Shown here: in pieces, positions 1 through 8,520 of the stretch
How positions within the stretch are numbered: the first letter of the stretch is position 1
Layout of the letters: every line of letters starts with the position of its first letter
Assembly (NCBI GenBank): GCA_903932155.1
Contig: CAIZFH010000269.1
Coordinates: forward strand, 1-54,216
DNA from: an uncultured Granulicella sp.
GTDB taxonomy: Bacteria; Acidobacteriota; Terriglobia; Terriglobales; Acidobacteriaceae
Length of the DNA stretch: 54,216 nt
Direction: 5' to 3'
The notes under the pieces: generated by a model
What the model saw: the letters and a program-made list of their open reading frames with translations, nothing else
What the model was told of the DNA's origin: nothing
Database searches by the model: none
Translations under genes and position numbers: made by a program

Positions 1-1417
1 CAACAACGGTCTCGGCGTCCGAGCCGCCGGGACGGATTTTGGTCTGCGGAAGCATCATGCGAATCTCCGACATCGGGATCATGGGCAGGAAGCGCACAAA
101 GAGCAGGAAGAGGAATGTGAAGAGTCCCCATGTGCCGATAAAGGTCATGTAATCCCACTTGGTGGCGCGGTAGGTGCCCCAACTACTGGGCAGATAGTCG
201 CGATAAAGGCTGGTGACGACAATGACGAAGCGCTCCAGCCACATCCCCGTGTTCACGATGAAGGACAGGATGAAGAGATACACCACGTTGACGCGCAGCT
301 TGCGCGACCACAGCGTGGTGAGCGGAATGGCGAGGTTGGAGAGGATGAGGCACCAGTACGCCCAGCCCATGGGGCCGAACATGCGGTTCCACATCATGAA
401 GAACTCCCAGTGGCTGGCTGAATACCACGACATGAAGACTTCCATGCAGTAGCCGTACCCTACGATGCATCCGGTGCCGAGCATCACCTTGGCCATGTTG
501 TCCAGATGACGCAGCGTGATGAGGTCTTCGAGGTGATAGAACTTGCGGATGGGGATGGCCAGGGTGAGCACCATGGCGAAGCCCGAATAAATGGCTCCGG
601 CTACGAAGTATGGCGGGAAGATGGTAGTGTGCCATCCGGCCATCGCGGCCACCGCGAAGTCGAAGCTGATGACGGTATGCACGGAGAGCACCAGAGGCGT
701 TGCCAGGCCGGCCAGAAGCAGCGACGCCGACTCGTAGCGAATCCAGTGGCGGGTTGAGCCGCGCCATCCCAGCGCCAGCATCCCGTACATATATTTTGCG
801 AAGGGCATCACCGCGCGATCACGCAGAGTGCCGAAGTCGGGAACCATTCCGATGTACCAGAAGACGACGGAGATGGTGGCGTAGGTGGATACCGCGAAGA
901 CGTCCCATGCCAGTGGCGAACGGAACTGCGGCCAAACATTCATGGTGCTGGGATAAGGGAAGAGCCAGTAGCCAAGCCACGGTCGCCCAACGTGGATGAG
1001 CGGGAACATACCCGCGCAGACCACGGCGAAGATGGTCATCGCCTCGGCGAATCGGTTGATGGAGTTGCGCCAGGTCTGCTTGAAGAGAAGCAGGATGGCC
1101 GAGATCAGCGTGCCTGCGTGGCCGATACCGATCCACCAGACAAAGTTGATGATGGCGAATCCCCACGCGACCGGCTCGGTGATGCCCCAAATGCCCACGC
1201 CCTTCAGGAACAGCCAGGTCACCGCGGTCAGCACCAGCGTCGCAATGCCGCCCGCCACGATCATCCCGCCAATCCAACCCGTCGGCGTATAGTCGGTCAG
1301 CACCAGACCGGCGATCTTCTGGGTGACTGACTTGAAGGTATGTCCGGGCGCAATCACCGCGTACTCGCCGGTTCTCGAGTCTAGCCTGGGATCGTCGATG
1401 GGGGATTTCGTCGCCAT
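1..1417 (-). CDS. actC: Alternative complex III subunit ActC (NrfD-like quinol-interacting membrane protein), partial
   Basis: The frame is open from the ATG at 1417 to the left edge, about 472 codons, so the C-terminus is cut off. The protein starts MATKSPIDDPRLDSRTGEY and then has several long hydrophobic segments, with NrfD/PsrC-type stretches such as GFAIINFVWWIGIGHAGTL and FPLIHVGRPWLGYW. NrfD-family subunits are polytopic membrane proteins that bind quinol and, in alternative complex III, pass electrons to the periplasmic ActB/ActA subunits. The start lies one base after the actB stop codon, so translation is probably coupled. Family length is roughly 450-490 residues, so little is missing. 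The call rests on sequence character plus its place after actA and actB. Confidence 0.9.
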   Translation of the reverse strand, partial: MATKSPIDDPRLDSRTGEYAVIAPGHTFKSVTQKIAGLVLTDYTPTGWIGGMIVAGGIATLVLTAVTWLFLKGVGIWGITEPVAWGFAIINFVWWIGIGHAGTLISAILLLFKQTWRNSINRFAEAMTIFAVVCAGMFPLIHVGRPWLGYWLFPYPSTMNVWPQFRSPLAWDVFAVSTYATISVVFWYIGMVPDFGTLRDRAVMPFAKYMYGMLALGWRGSTRHWIRYESASLLLAGLATPLVLSVHTVISFDFAVAAMAGWHTTIFPPYFVAGAIYSGFAMVLTLAIPIRKFYHLEDLITLRHLDNMAKVMLGTGCIVGYGYCMEVFMSWYSASHWEFFMMWNRMFGPMGWAYWCLILSNLAIPLTTLWSRKLRVNVVYLFILSFIVNTGMWLERFVIVVTSLYRDYLPSSWGTYRATKWDYMTFIGTWGLFTFLFLLFVRFLPMIPMSEIRMMLPQTKIRPGGSDAETVV

Positions 1418-1418
1418 G

Positions 1419-4400
1419 CTATGCAAGCTCCGGGTTTGGGTTGATGACGCCGGCCGTGTAGGTTGTGCGCGGACGGTAGTTCAGGTCCGCCAATACTTGA
1501 TAGTCGCGCTCCGCGGCCTTGCGCTTCGATACTTCACTCTGCGGGTCGTTGAGGTTGCCAAAGCTGATGGCCGAAGTGGGGCAGGCCTGTTGGCACGCGG
1601 TCACAATCTCACCGTCGCGCACCGCGCGATTCTCCTTGTCGGCGGCGATCTTGGCCGCTTCGATGCGCTGCACGCAGTAGGTGCACTTCTCCATGACGCC
1701 ACGTGAACGGACACTGACATCGGGATTGCGCATCAGCTTCAGGCTCTCGGTGTCGAAGTCCGAGTAAAGCAGGAAGTTGAACCTCCGCACCTTGTAGACG
1801 CAATTGTTCTGGCAGTAGCGCGTACCCACGCAGCGGTTGTAGACCATGGTGTTCAGGCCTTCGGGCGTATGCACCGTGGCACCCACCGGGCACACCTGCT
1901 CGCATCCGGCATTCTCGCAGTGCTGGCAGGCCATGGGCTGGAAGTGCGCGCGCGGAGCATGGAGGTCGCCCTCGAAGTAGGTATCGATGCGAATCCACTG
2001 CATGTTGCGACCGATCTTAACCTGCTGGCGGCCCACCACGGGAATGTTGTTCTCCGCGTAGCAGCTTGCAATGCAGGCATTGCAGCCTACGCAGGAGTTG
2101 AGGTCGATGGCCATGCCCCATTTGTTCTGTAGTGCCTGCGACGAGACGTCTTTATGGTCGTAGCGCCATGCATCGGGGAAGAAGCTTTCGTCGTGGCCCG
2201 GCTTGTCGCCCAGCGGGGAGTATCCGACTTTGTCTATCAGCGCGCCCTTGATGTCGCCTTCATTCTCGTGGGCAAAGTTGGGGTTGGCCTTGACCTCGGC
2301 CAGCGTGGCGTAGCGAATGATGGCGCGCTCCATCGCCTCGTGGCCGGGCAACGAGTAGGTGCCTTCCTTATCGGACTCCTTCATGTTGAGGTCCTGCTGC
2401 GCGAAGCTACCTCGATGCTCGATGGTGTCGACCTTGGTGACGCAGATGTCGTAGATGCCGCCGGTGCGGGTGAGCTTGCCTCGGATGGTGTGCTGGTGGT
2501 CCGACGTGCGCAGAAGATATGCGTTGAAGCCAACTCCCGCGCCGACGCGGCCCGCTTCCACGCGGCGGCCAAATCCGAGATGCACCGTGATGGAGCCGTC
2601 TGGATGCCCCGGCACCATGAGCGCGGGAGCGACGACCTTGCGTCCGTATGCCTCGATCTCGACTGCATCGCTCTGCTCGAGCTTGAGGCTCTCCATGGTG
2701 GCCAGACTCATCAGCGCGGCGTTATCCCAACTCAGGTTTGTGATCTGCTTGGGCAACTCCTGCAGCCAGCCCACGTTGGCGAAGCGGCCGTCGTATAGCG
2801 ACGGATCGGGGCGGAAGGCAATCTGCAATGTGTCCGACTGCGGCGCGTGAGCGGCAGGAACAGTAGTATTCGCAGCCGGAAGCGCTGTGTTGGTTGGGCC
2901 CGGCTTGGGGGTGAAGGCGGTGCCCTCGACCCAGCCATCGTGCAGCGCGCGGCGCCACGACGCAGCGAAGTCCTCGCCCGCACGGGGCCGGATGTAGGTT
3001 GCGGCATTCGCCTGCACCGCGTCGAAGGCCGAGGCCTGCGGATTATCCAGCAGCGACTGAAGCACGTCGTGCGCGCTGTGCCCGCCGTATAGCGGCGCGA
3101 TCATCGGCTGAATGATGGAGATGGTTCCGTCGTAGGCGCGCGCATCGGACCAGCTCTCCAGATAGTGTGTCTTGTTGATGTGCCACACGCTGACCGCGCC
3201 GGTCTCGTCCACATGCGAGCCAAGGTGGACGGTGTTGGGGACCTTATTGAATGCAGCCTCGAACTCCAGATCGGCGGGCGCGGAGTAGAGCGGATTGACG
3301 CCCAGCATGACCAGCCATTGCACTTTGCCTGCATTTATATCGCCGACCAGCGATTTGAGATCGGCAACCTGCTCCGATGGCATGGGGTTCACGGTGTCGG
3401 TGTAGACGACCGTCTTGCCGACGTTGCCCAGCTTTGCATTCAGCGCGTACGCCGCAACGTGAACCTCCCAGGCAGCCTGCTCGCCGGGGATGACCACGCA
3501 CTTGCCTGCGTTGGTCTGGAGGTCTTTTTGAAGGGAGGTAAAGAACTTCTGTTGCTCGGGATCGGCGATCCCAGCGCTGGAACCGCCTGCCAGCGCCAGC
3601 CCAAACTTCTCAATATCGCCTGGCTTCAGCGCCAGCCGATGTTCCGCCTTGAAACCTGTCACAGTCGCCATGCTCTCGACGACGTACATGCGGTTCATCG
3701 GCTTGCCAGCTTCGTAGCGATGGCGCTGGGCATAGGCGGCAGCCAGCGGCAAAAATCCCGGATGCGCGATGCCGCCGAGGAAGTCTGCATCGAGCGAGAG
3801 GATTACCTCGGCATTTTCCAGCTTGTACTGCGCGTCGGTGTAGCTGCCGAAGGCCGCCTTGGACGTGGACATCGCGGAGTCGCGATTCACCGGATCCCAC
3901 TGAATCAGCTTCGCCTGGGGATACTTCGCCTGGACCTGCTTCCACTGCGCGGCCAGCGTGGGCGAGGTGATCGTCTCGCTGAGGAAATAAACCCCTGCGC
4001 CGCCGTTGGACTTCTTCACGGCGGATGAAAACGCCTTCTGGAAGTCGGCCCACTCGCTGGTTTGCCCGCGGAGGCGAACCTCCTTGGAGCGGTCCGGATC
4101 GTAGAGATCGAGCAGTGTGGCCTGGGTAAACGCGTCGGACTTGCCCCTTGACATGGGGTGGTCGGGATTGCCGTCCACCTTGATGGGGCGGAATGCGTCC
4201 GACTTCACCAGCACGGGAATCGCGCCGGTGGGGAAGGGGAAGGCGGTGGCAAAGTACATGGGCTTGCCCAGGATGAGGTCCTCGGGCGCCTTGACATAGG
4301 GGAAGATCGGCTCGTCGGGCTGCTTGGTGCATCCTGACAGACCGGCCAGCGCAAGCGACGCGCCCATCACTTTAAGAAATCCGCGGCGGCTGACTGCATC

Positions 4401-4634
4401 CACCCATTCGCTGGCCTGGCGGGGAAATTCGCGCTGCAGCATCTCGTGGAAGCCGGGCGTCTCCGCCAGCTCATCCAGATTCTTCCAGAAGCGCTTGCCC
4501 TGCTTGCCATCGAGCTTGGCGCGCACCTCGGCCAGCGTCAGCCGCGATTCAGCCGGTGCAATGGTGGTCACCAGCTCCGCTGCGCCGGTTCCTGTGCTCA
4601 GTTCCCTGTTCCCTGTCGTCTTCATCGGTGGCAT
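1419..4634 (-). CDS. actB: Alternative complex III subunit ActB: TAT-variant-translocated molybdopterin oxidoreductase-like protein with C-terminal Fe-S domain
   Basis: 1071 residues. A twin-arginine motif (SRRGFLKVMGASLALAGLSG, residues 82-101) followed by Cys102 sits unusually far from the N-terminus, as is known for the TAT-variant molybdopterin-like subunits of this complex. The middle resembles a molybdopterin oxidoreductase fold. The C-terminal third carries ferredoxin-type cysteine clusters: CVGCNACIASC, CQHCENAGCEQVCP, CVGTRYCQNNC and CTYC...CQQACP. In the family these hold a chain of Fe-S clusters between quinol and the ActA hemes. The ORF overlaps the actA stop by 13 bases. The first 16 codons include degenerate GTTCCCT heptamers (read on the plus strand). 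A second in-frame ATG is at 4625. Confidence 0.93.
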   Translation of the reverse strand: MPPMKTTGNRELSTGTGAAELVTTIAPAESRLTLAEVRAKLDGKQGKRFWKNLDELAETPGFHEMLQREFPRQASEWVDAVSRRGFLKVMGASLALAGLSGCTKQPDEPIFPYVKAPEDLILGKPMYFATAFPFPTGAIPVLVKSDAFRPIKVDGNPDHPMSRGKSDAFTQATLLDLYDPDRSKEVRLRGQTSEWADFQKAFSSAVKKSNGGAGVYFLSETITSPTLAAQWKQVQAKYPQAKLIQWDPVNRDSAMSTSKAAFGSYTDAQYKLENAEVILSLDADFLGGIAHPGFLPLAAAYAQRHRYEAGKPMNRMYVVESMATVTGFKAEHRLALKPGDIEKFGLALAGGSSAGIADPEQQKFFTSLQKDLQTNAGKCVVIPGEQAAWEVHVAAYALNAKLGNVGKTVVYTDTVNPMPSEQVADLKSLVGDINAGKVQWLVMLGVNPLYSAPADLEFEAAFNKVPNTVHLGSHVDETGAVSVWHINKTHYLESWSDARAYDGTISIIQPMIAPLYGGHSAHDVLQSLLDNPQASAFDAVQANAATYIRPRAGEDFAASWRRALHDGWVEGTAFTPKPGPTNTALPAANTTVPAAHAPQSDTLQIAFRPDPSLYDGRFANVGWLQELPKQITNLSWDNAALMSLATMESLKLEQSDAVEIEAYGRKVVAPALMVPGHPDGSITVHLGFGRRVEAGRVGAGVGFNAYLLRTSDHQHTIRGKLTRTGGIYDICVTKVDTIEHRGSFAQQDLNMKESDKEGTYSLPGHEAMERAIIRYATLAEVKANPNFAHENEGDIKGALIDKVGYSPLGDKPGHDESFFPDAWRYDHKDVSSQALQNKWGMAIDLNSCVGCNACIASCYAENNIPVVGRQQVKIGRNMQWIRIDTYFEGDLHAPRAHFQPMACQHCENAGCEQVCPVGATVHTPEGLNTMVYNRCVGTRYCQNNCVYKVRRFNFLLYSDFDTESLKLMRNPDVSVRSRGVMEKCTYCVQRIEAAKIAADKENRAVRDGEIVTACQQACPTSAISFGNLNDPQSEVSKRKAAERDYQVLADLNYRPRTTYTAGVINPNPELA
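4588..4614. repeat. Heptanucleotide tandem repeat (GTTCCCT)n inside actB
   Basis: GTTCCTG, a 6-base spacer, then two exact GTTCCCT units. It is read in frame as the low-complexity N-terminal stretch TGNRELSTGTG of ActB, ahead of the twin-arginine signal. It belongs with the other 7-base repeats at 16841, 43338 and 45879. Confidence 0.6.
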
Positions 4635-5512
4635 GTCTCGCAGCTGGTGAGCTCGTTGGGTGGGCGGATGTGGTACTGAGAGGTGAGGTAGCGGCCAAGA
4701 TCATTCTGGCTGGTGAATTTTTGATAGCTCGCCGGCATCATGGGCGTCATGGGCGGGCTATCGCTTACGGTCTGGGCGGAAGCCGCCTGCGGCATCTTCA
4801 TCCCCGACTGCGCTTGCAGCATGGCAACTTCAGGCCCTGCCTGGCCCGATGGGTCCTTGCTGGTGCAGGCCACGCTCTGCGCGGTGGGGCCGGTTCCGGA
4901 GTCACCCTTGCCGGTGGGCGCGCACCAGACGGGCTTGCTGGTGGAGGGTGCCGCCCAGGCCATGTTGTATATCTCGCTGGTGGGCCGCAGATTCTCCGCC
5001 GGGTTGCGATGACAGTTCAGGCACCACTCCATCTGCAGCGTGTTCTCCATATACATCAACGGCATCTGGTCCACGCGGCCATGGCAACTGGCGCATCCGA
5101 TCCCCTTGTTTACATGGATCTCATGGTTGAAGTACACGTAGTCGGGCAGGTCATGCACCTTGATCCACTGGATGGATGCGCCGGTAGCCCAACTATCCCG
5201 TACCGGTTGCAGCAGGGCGGCGTTGGTCCAAATCTGGGCGTGGCAGTTGATGCAGGTCTTGGTAGGCGGAATGCCCGCGTAGCTGGAAACCTCCACCGAG
5301 GTATGGCAGTACTGGCATTGCAGGCCGAGGCCTTCCACATGATGCTTGTGGCTGAACGGAATCGGCTGGTCCGCCCTCTGTCCCTGCCGCGTTACCCACG
5401 GGGAACGCTGCAACTGGTCCAGCGTGACGCCTAGCACAATGACGATCAGGCCCGTTAACACCAGACTTGCCCGTGCCAGTGCGTTCGAAGTGCGATCAAA
5501 GACCTGCGCCAT
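4622..5512 (-). CDS. actA: Alternative complex III subunit ActA, pentaheme cytochrome c
   Basis: 296 residues with five CxxCH heme-binding motifs: CQYCH, CINCH, CASCH, CLNCH and CETCH; the last lies two residues before the C-terminus. One hydrophobic segment near the N-terminus (LVLTGLIVIVLGVTL) acts as an uncleaved signal or anchor, which places the hemes in the periplasm. In alternative complex III, ActA is the electron-exit side that passes electrons to cytochrome c or directly to an oxidase. It is the first gene of the minus-strand operon actA-actB-actC. A GGAG-type ribosome binding site precedes the ATG. The heme count and the neighbours make the call secure. Confidence 0.93.
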   Translation of the reverse strand: MAQVFDRTSNALARASLVLTGLIVIVLGVTLDQLQRSPWVTRQGQRADQPIPFSHKHHVEGLGLQCQYCHTSVEVSSYAGIPPTKTCINCHAQIWTNAALLQPVRDSWATGASIQWIKVHDLPDYVYFNHEIHVNKGIGCASCHGRVDQMPLMYMENTLQMEWCLNCHRNPAENLRPTSEIYNMAWAAPSTSKPVWCAPTGKGDSGTGPTAQSVACTSKDPSGQAGPEVAMLQAQSGMKMPQAASAQTVSDSPPMTPMMPASYQKFTSQNDLGRYLTSQYHIRPPNELTSCETCHR

Positions 5513-5911
5513 GCGTGCTTTCCAGTCTCCTCAGCGTTTCTGAGTGGTTAGCTATGGATGCTTTGGGGGAATGATTCGTTTCAGCTATTTTTTTCAGGGG
5601 GTTGCAGTTAGGCAGCTAGGGAGCCGACGGTTGCATGCAGCGCCGGGGTCTGGGTTGCGCAAGGTTGGCTTGCAAAGTTGGGCTAGATCAGAGTTCAGCA
5701 ATTTTGTCAGTGATGGATGTCACACTCAGGGGGCGCGTCGAGATCGAGTATAACAGCGGGAAAATGACCTTTCCAAGCGAAGCGGCCCACTCCTCCCTGA
5801 TTTTTAACTTCTATATCCGATAATCGGACGAACGGGTAGAAGATTGAGAGCCTGCGAGGTGCGGGCGCGACTCAGAAGACATTTTGTGGGTGGCTGCGAT
5901 ACCGTCTAGGG
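5513..5911. other. Intergenic spacer between divergent actA and the DNA glycosylase gene
   Basis: About 400 bases without a credible gene; the short plus-strand frames here have no family signature. It should hold the promoter of the act operon (minus strand) and that of the glycosylase. An 11-base palindrome CCGATAATCGG lies near 5817. I could not identify convincing -35/-10 pairs. Confidence 0.4.
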
Positions 5912-6652
5912 ATGCCTCGTCCTCGCCAAAATCCGCGTCCTCCCCGCTACGACTGTGCGCTTGCCTGCCGCGAACTGTCCGCAGCCGACCCCAAACTTGC
6001 CCGCCTGATTGCGCGCGCCGGGCCGTTCACGCTACGCCTTGCCAGTTCGCAGTCGCCGTTTGAGGCGCTGGTGGAGAGCATCGTCTACCAGCAACTGCAT
6101 GGCAAAGCTGCGGCTACGATTCATCGTCGTCTGCTGGAAGGCTTTGCGCCGCTGTGCGGCACGGCATCGAATGGGCAGGCAATCCACCCTTCTGCTCAGC
6201 ACTTGATCGACTGCCCCAACGAGCAACTGCGCGCCGCCGGTTTATCGCACAACAAGAGCCTGGCGCTGCGCGACCTTGCGGCGAAGACGGTCGACGGCAC
6301 AGTCCCCACCCTGGCCCGCATCCGGCGCATGACGGACGAGGCAATCATCGAGCATCTGACGCAAGTACGCGGCATCGGGCGCTGGACGGTGGAGATGCTG
6401 TTGATCTTCCGGCTTGGCCGTCCCGACGTTCTACCGGTAAGCGACTACGGCGTGCGCAAGGGCTTTGCACTGACATTCGGCAAGCTAAAGCCAACGGATA
6501 AAGTCACACCCGCCGATCTGCCCAAGCCCGCGGAGATGGAGAAGCGCGCAAAGAAATGGCATCCGTGGTGTTCGGTGGCAAGCTGGTATCTGTGGCGCGT
6601 CTGCGACCTGGCCAACGGCAAAGCAATGGCCCTCCCCTCCGCAAAGCCCTGA
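5912..6652 (+). CDS. DNA-3-methyladenine glycosylase II family protein (AlkA-like, HhH-GPD)
   Basis: 246 residues. The helix-hairpin-helix motif VRGIGRWTVEMLLIF (about residues 152-166) and the following LPVSDYGVRKG, with the expected catalytic aspartate near residue 177, are diagnostic of the HhH-GPD base-excision repair family. An upstream SIVYQQLHGKAAATIH block matches the typical QQ[IL]s..AA.t region. It would remove alkylated purines from DNA. It lacks the N-terminal Ada-type regulatory domain of longer AlkA proteins and has no Fe-S cysteine loop. Monocistronic, just before the restriction-modification genes. Confidence 0.88.
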   Translation: MPRPRQNPRPPRYDCALACRELSAADPKLARLIARAGPFTLRLASSQSPFEALVESIVYQQLHGKAAATIHRRLLEGFAPLCGTASNGQAIHPSAQHLIDCPNEQLRAAGLSHNKSLALRDLAAKTVDGTVPTLARIRRMTDEAIIEHLTQVRGIGRWTVEMLLIFRLGRPDVLPVSDYGVRKGFALTFGKLKPTDKVTPADLPKPAEMEKRAKKWHPWCSVASWYLWRVCDLANGKAMALPSAKP

Positions 6653-6733
6653 TCGCCATCGCTTCACCTTCAAATTAAGAAAAGGACTTCGTATAGAATT
6701 CCGGTACTCTTGAGTCGTCTTCCTAGGAGGAGT

Positions 6734-7342
6734 ATGCAAGTACGCGAGAAAGTGGATACGGCGCGGTTCAATCAAGGAGCGACTCTACCGTACTCTCTGC
6801 GGCTGGACGATTTCCAGATTGCAATGGAAGACGTTTACGACTTCTTCTTCGACGTAAACAATTTCTTCCTGGAGCGCGGACTCCCGCGGCTGGACGACCT
6901 CCTTCGTCCTGCAAACATGTCCGGACTTCTGTCGGATATGCTGACGGCCAGCGTCGCCAGGCATTCCAGAACACTGGTCCAGAACTGCTACCACAACGGC
7001 CATCCTGACCTCCTGCTCGGTGGCAAGTATCCGAACAATAGCGCCAAGGCCGCCGAAGAGGGCGTCGAAATTAAAACCACTCGGAAGAAGGGCGGCGCAG
7101 TCGACACGCACGGCGGACGCAACCAGTGGATGTGCGTCTTTGTCTATGAAGTCGATTCCGCCTCGGAACCAGCCCAAAGCCGTCACTCCATGCGATTTGC
7201 CGAGGTCTATCTGTCCCACGTCGGGGTGGAGGACTTCCGAAAGAATCCGCGTGGAGAATTAGGGACCAGAACCGCCACCCTAGACCGGGAAGGCATCAAA
7301 AAGCTGCGGGCCAACTGGATCTATAAGTTGGAGTCGGCTTAG
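6734..7342 (+). CDS. Putative type II restriction endonuclease
   Basis: 202 residues from the ATG at 6734, chosen because AGGAGG (6725-6730) lies just upstream; an in-frame TTG at 6710 is a weaker alternative. No named family is obvious. A PD-(D/E)xK-like signature is visible: HPDLL with D92, then VEIKTTRKKGG with E112 and K114. HGGRNQW may contribute to substrate binding. The restriction assignment is inferred from this motif and from the partner: the gene runs into a DNA methyltransferase on the opposite strand, with 63 bases of 3' overlap. The upstream sequence (AAATTAAGAAAAGGAC, TATAGAATT) is AT-rich compared with its surroundings, which fits acquisition. Recognition site unknown. Confidence 0.65.
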   Translation: MQVREKVDTARFNQGATLPYSLRLDDFQIAMEDVYDFFFDVNNFFLERGLPRLDDLLRPANMSGLLSDMLTASVARHSRTLVQNCYHNGHPDLLLGGKYPNNSAKAAEEGVEIKTTRKKGGAVDTHGGRNQWMCVFVYEVDSASEPAQSRHSMRFAEVYLSHVGVEDFRKNPRGELGTRTATLDREGIKKLRANWIYKLESA

Positions 7343-8425
7343 CGGTTCAATCGCTCGCTCCGCCATCTCTGCGTAAAGCGGGTCTTTTTCTACCCCGATG
7401 CTGGGGTACCCCACCGCATTGCAAGCCGCCAGCGTCGAACCCGACCCCGCAAACGGATCGAGAACTGTTCCCTCTCCAAGGGCAAGAGCAGCATAGACGA
7501 CCTGCCGCAAAAAAGATTGCGGCTTCAGTGAAGGATGGTTGGCGATTCTACGTTCCCTTTGCGTCGCAGGACTCGACCGGATCACATCCCCAAATGGCCT
7601 GTCGTGCGAAATTCTTCGCCACCCACCCGTCTTCCACACTCGCAAATTGTCCTGGACACGCCCTTCCAGCGGCTTTCTCGCAATCACCCAAGGCTCCCAC
7701 ATGGATCGGGGCATCACGCTCACGCCACTGAACTCCTCGTGGGCATTCTTAGGCCTATCCCCGCCACGCATCGTCATCGTGAGCCGGACAATCGAGCCCC
7801 TCACCTCAAAGCCGCCACTAGCCAGGGCGTTGGAGACCAGATGCGACAACAGCGGATTGCTAGCCACAGCCACATTGCCGCCGGGGACAACTACTCGATA
7901 GAGCAGCCTTGCCCATGTCTTGAAGAAAACCTGCAACGCAGCACGGTCATCGTCGGTCAGAACAGTGAAGCGCGGCAGAGGTGACCTCTGGTGGCCGTCG
8001 AAAGACGGCGGTATCCGCCAGACACCGCCTTTGCCGGCACGAAGTTTGCTTTGTTCCTTGGCTGTGTATTCATGCAACCCGTATGGCGGATCAGTCACGA
8101 TTGCATGCACGCTGTTCTCATCCCGTCCAGCAAGCCAACTCATACAGTCGGCAACATAAAGCGTGCTCTGCCCAATCCGCCGCCCGGGCGCATGAGCGTG
8201 TCCATTCGCCCGCGGCATAGCATCGGACGCCAGCGCGTACCGGCCCGTCTCAAGCCGCGTAAATTTTTCTGGACAGTTCAGGTTCAGGTATGAACGAACC
8301 GAGGACGCAGGAACCTCTCCCAACTCACGAGAGACGAAGCTGTAGATCTGATCCAGCGAGGCGCTTCCCGTACCCTCGAGATATCCAACAATCGAATCTC
8401 TTACCTGTCCAGGAGCAAAGCTCAT
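7280..8425 (-). CDS. Type II DNA methyltransferase (beta class, DPPY) with N-terminal winged-helix domain
   Basis: 381 residues. Motif IV (TDPPYG, residues 111-116) precedes motif I (VLDPFAGSGST, about residues 322-332), the order of beta-class N6-adenine or N4-cytosine methyltransferases; DPPY favours adenine. HPSLKP before motif I is also typical. Residues 1-65 look like a separate winged-helix (HARE-HTH-like) domain (QVRDSIVGYLEGTGSASLD...). It would protect the host from the convergent nuclease gene at 6734. A -35 (TTGACG), a 17-base spacer and a -10 (TATGGT) end 6 bases before the ATG, so the mRNA should be leaderless. Confidence 0.85.
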   Translation of the reverse strand: MSFAPGQVRDSIVGYLEGTGSASLDQIYSFVSRELGEVPASSVRSYLNLNCPEKFTRLETGRYALASDAMPRANGHAHAPGRRIGQSTLYVADCMSWLAGRDENSVHAIVTDPPYGLHEYTAKEQSKLRAGKGGVWRIPPSFDGHQRSPLPRFTVLTDDDRAALQVFFKTWARLLYRVVVPGGNVAVASNPLLSHLVSNALASGGFEVRGSIVRLTMTMRGGDRPKNAHEEFSGVSVMPRSMWEPWVIARKPLEGRVQDNLRVWKTGGWRRISHDRPFGDVIRSSPATQRERRIANHPSLKPQSFLRQVVYAALALGEGTVLDPFAGSGSTLAACNAVGYPSIGVEKDPLYAEMAERAIEPLSRLQLIDPVGPQLFDAFPV

Positions 8426-8431
8426 TCTGCA

Positions 8432-8460
8432 ACCATAAGTCAGTGACGTCTGGACGTCAA
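8432..8460 (-). promoter_or_regulatory. Promoter and inverted repeat of the methyltransferase gene
   Basis: Reading the minus strand: TTGACG (8460-8455), 17-base spacer, TATGGT (8437-8432), 6 bases, ATG at 8425. Inside lies TGACGT-N4-ACGTCA (8444-8459), a perfect 6-base inverted repeat placed between and over the -35 box, a plausible operator for repression of the modification gene. Confidence 0.65.
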
Positions 8461-8511
8461 GAGCAAATTTTTGGCACTCGCTGCGAGAAAGCGCTTGGCG
8501 CGGAAGCCTCC

Positions 8512-8517
8512 TATAAT
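8512..8517 (+). promoter_or_regulatory. -10 box of the GH57 gene
   Basis: A perfect TATAAT only 3 bases before ATG 8521 and 6 bases before an in-frame GTG at 8524. No good -35 at 17 bases and no Shine-Dalgarno sequence were seen. A start site about 6-7 bases downstream would make a leaderless mRNA beginning at the GTG. Confidence 0.5.
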
Positions 8518-8520
8518 TCC

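Noticed and set aside
2154-2798. Long plus-strand frame opposite actB
   Set aside because: Shadow of the high-GC actB coding sequence; no family pattern and no ribosome binding site.
3165-4028. 287-codon plus-strand frame opposite actB
   Set aside because: Antisense shadow; composition rich in Arg/His/Val as typical of a reverse frame.
5544-5823. Small plus-strand ORFs upstream of the glycosylase
   Set aside because: No domain, no ribosome binding site, overlapping frames; treated as spacer.
8290-8520. Upstream extension of the GH57 gene
   Set aside because: Overlaps the divergent methyltransferase start and promoter; conserved sequence begins after 8521.
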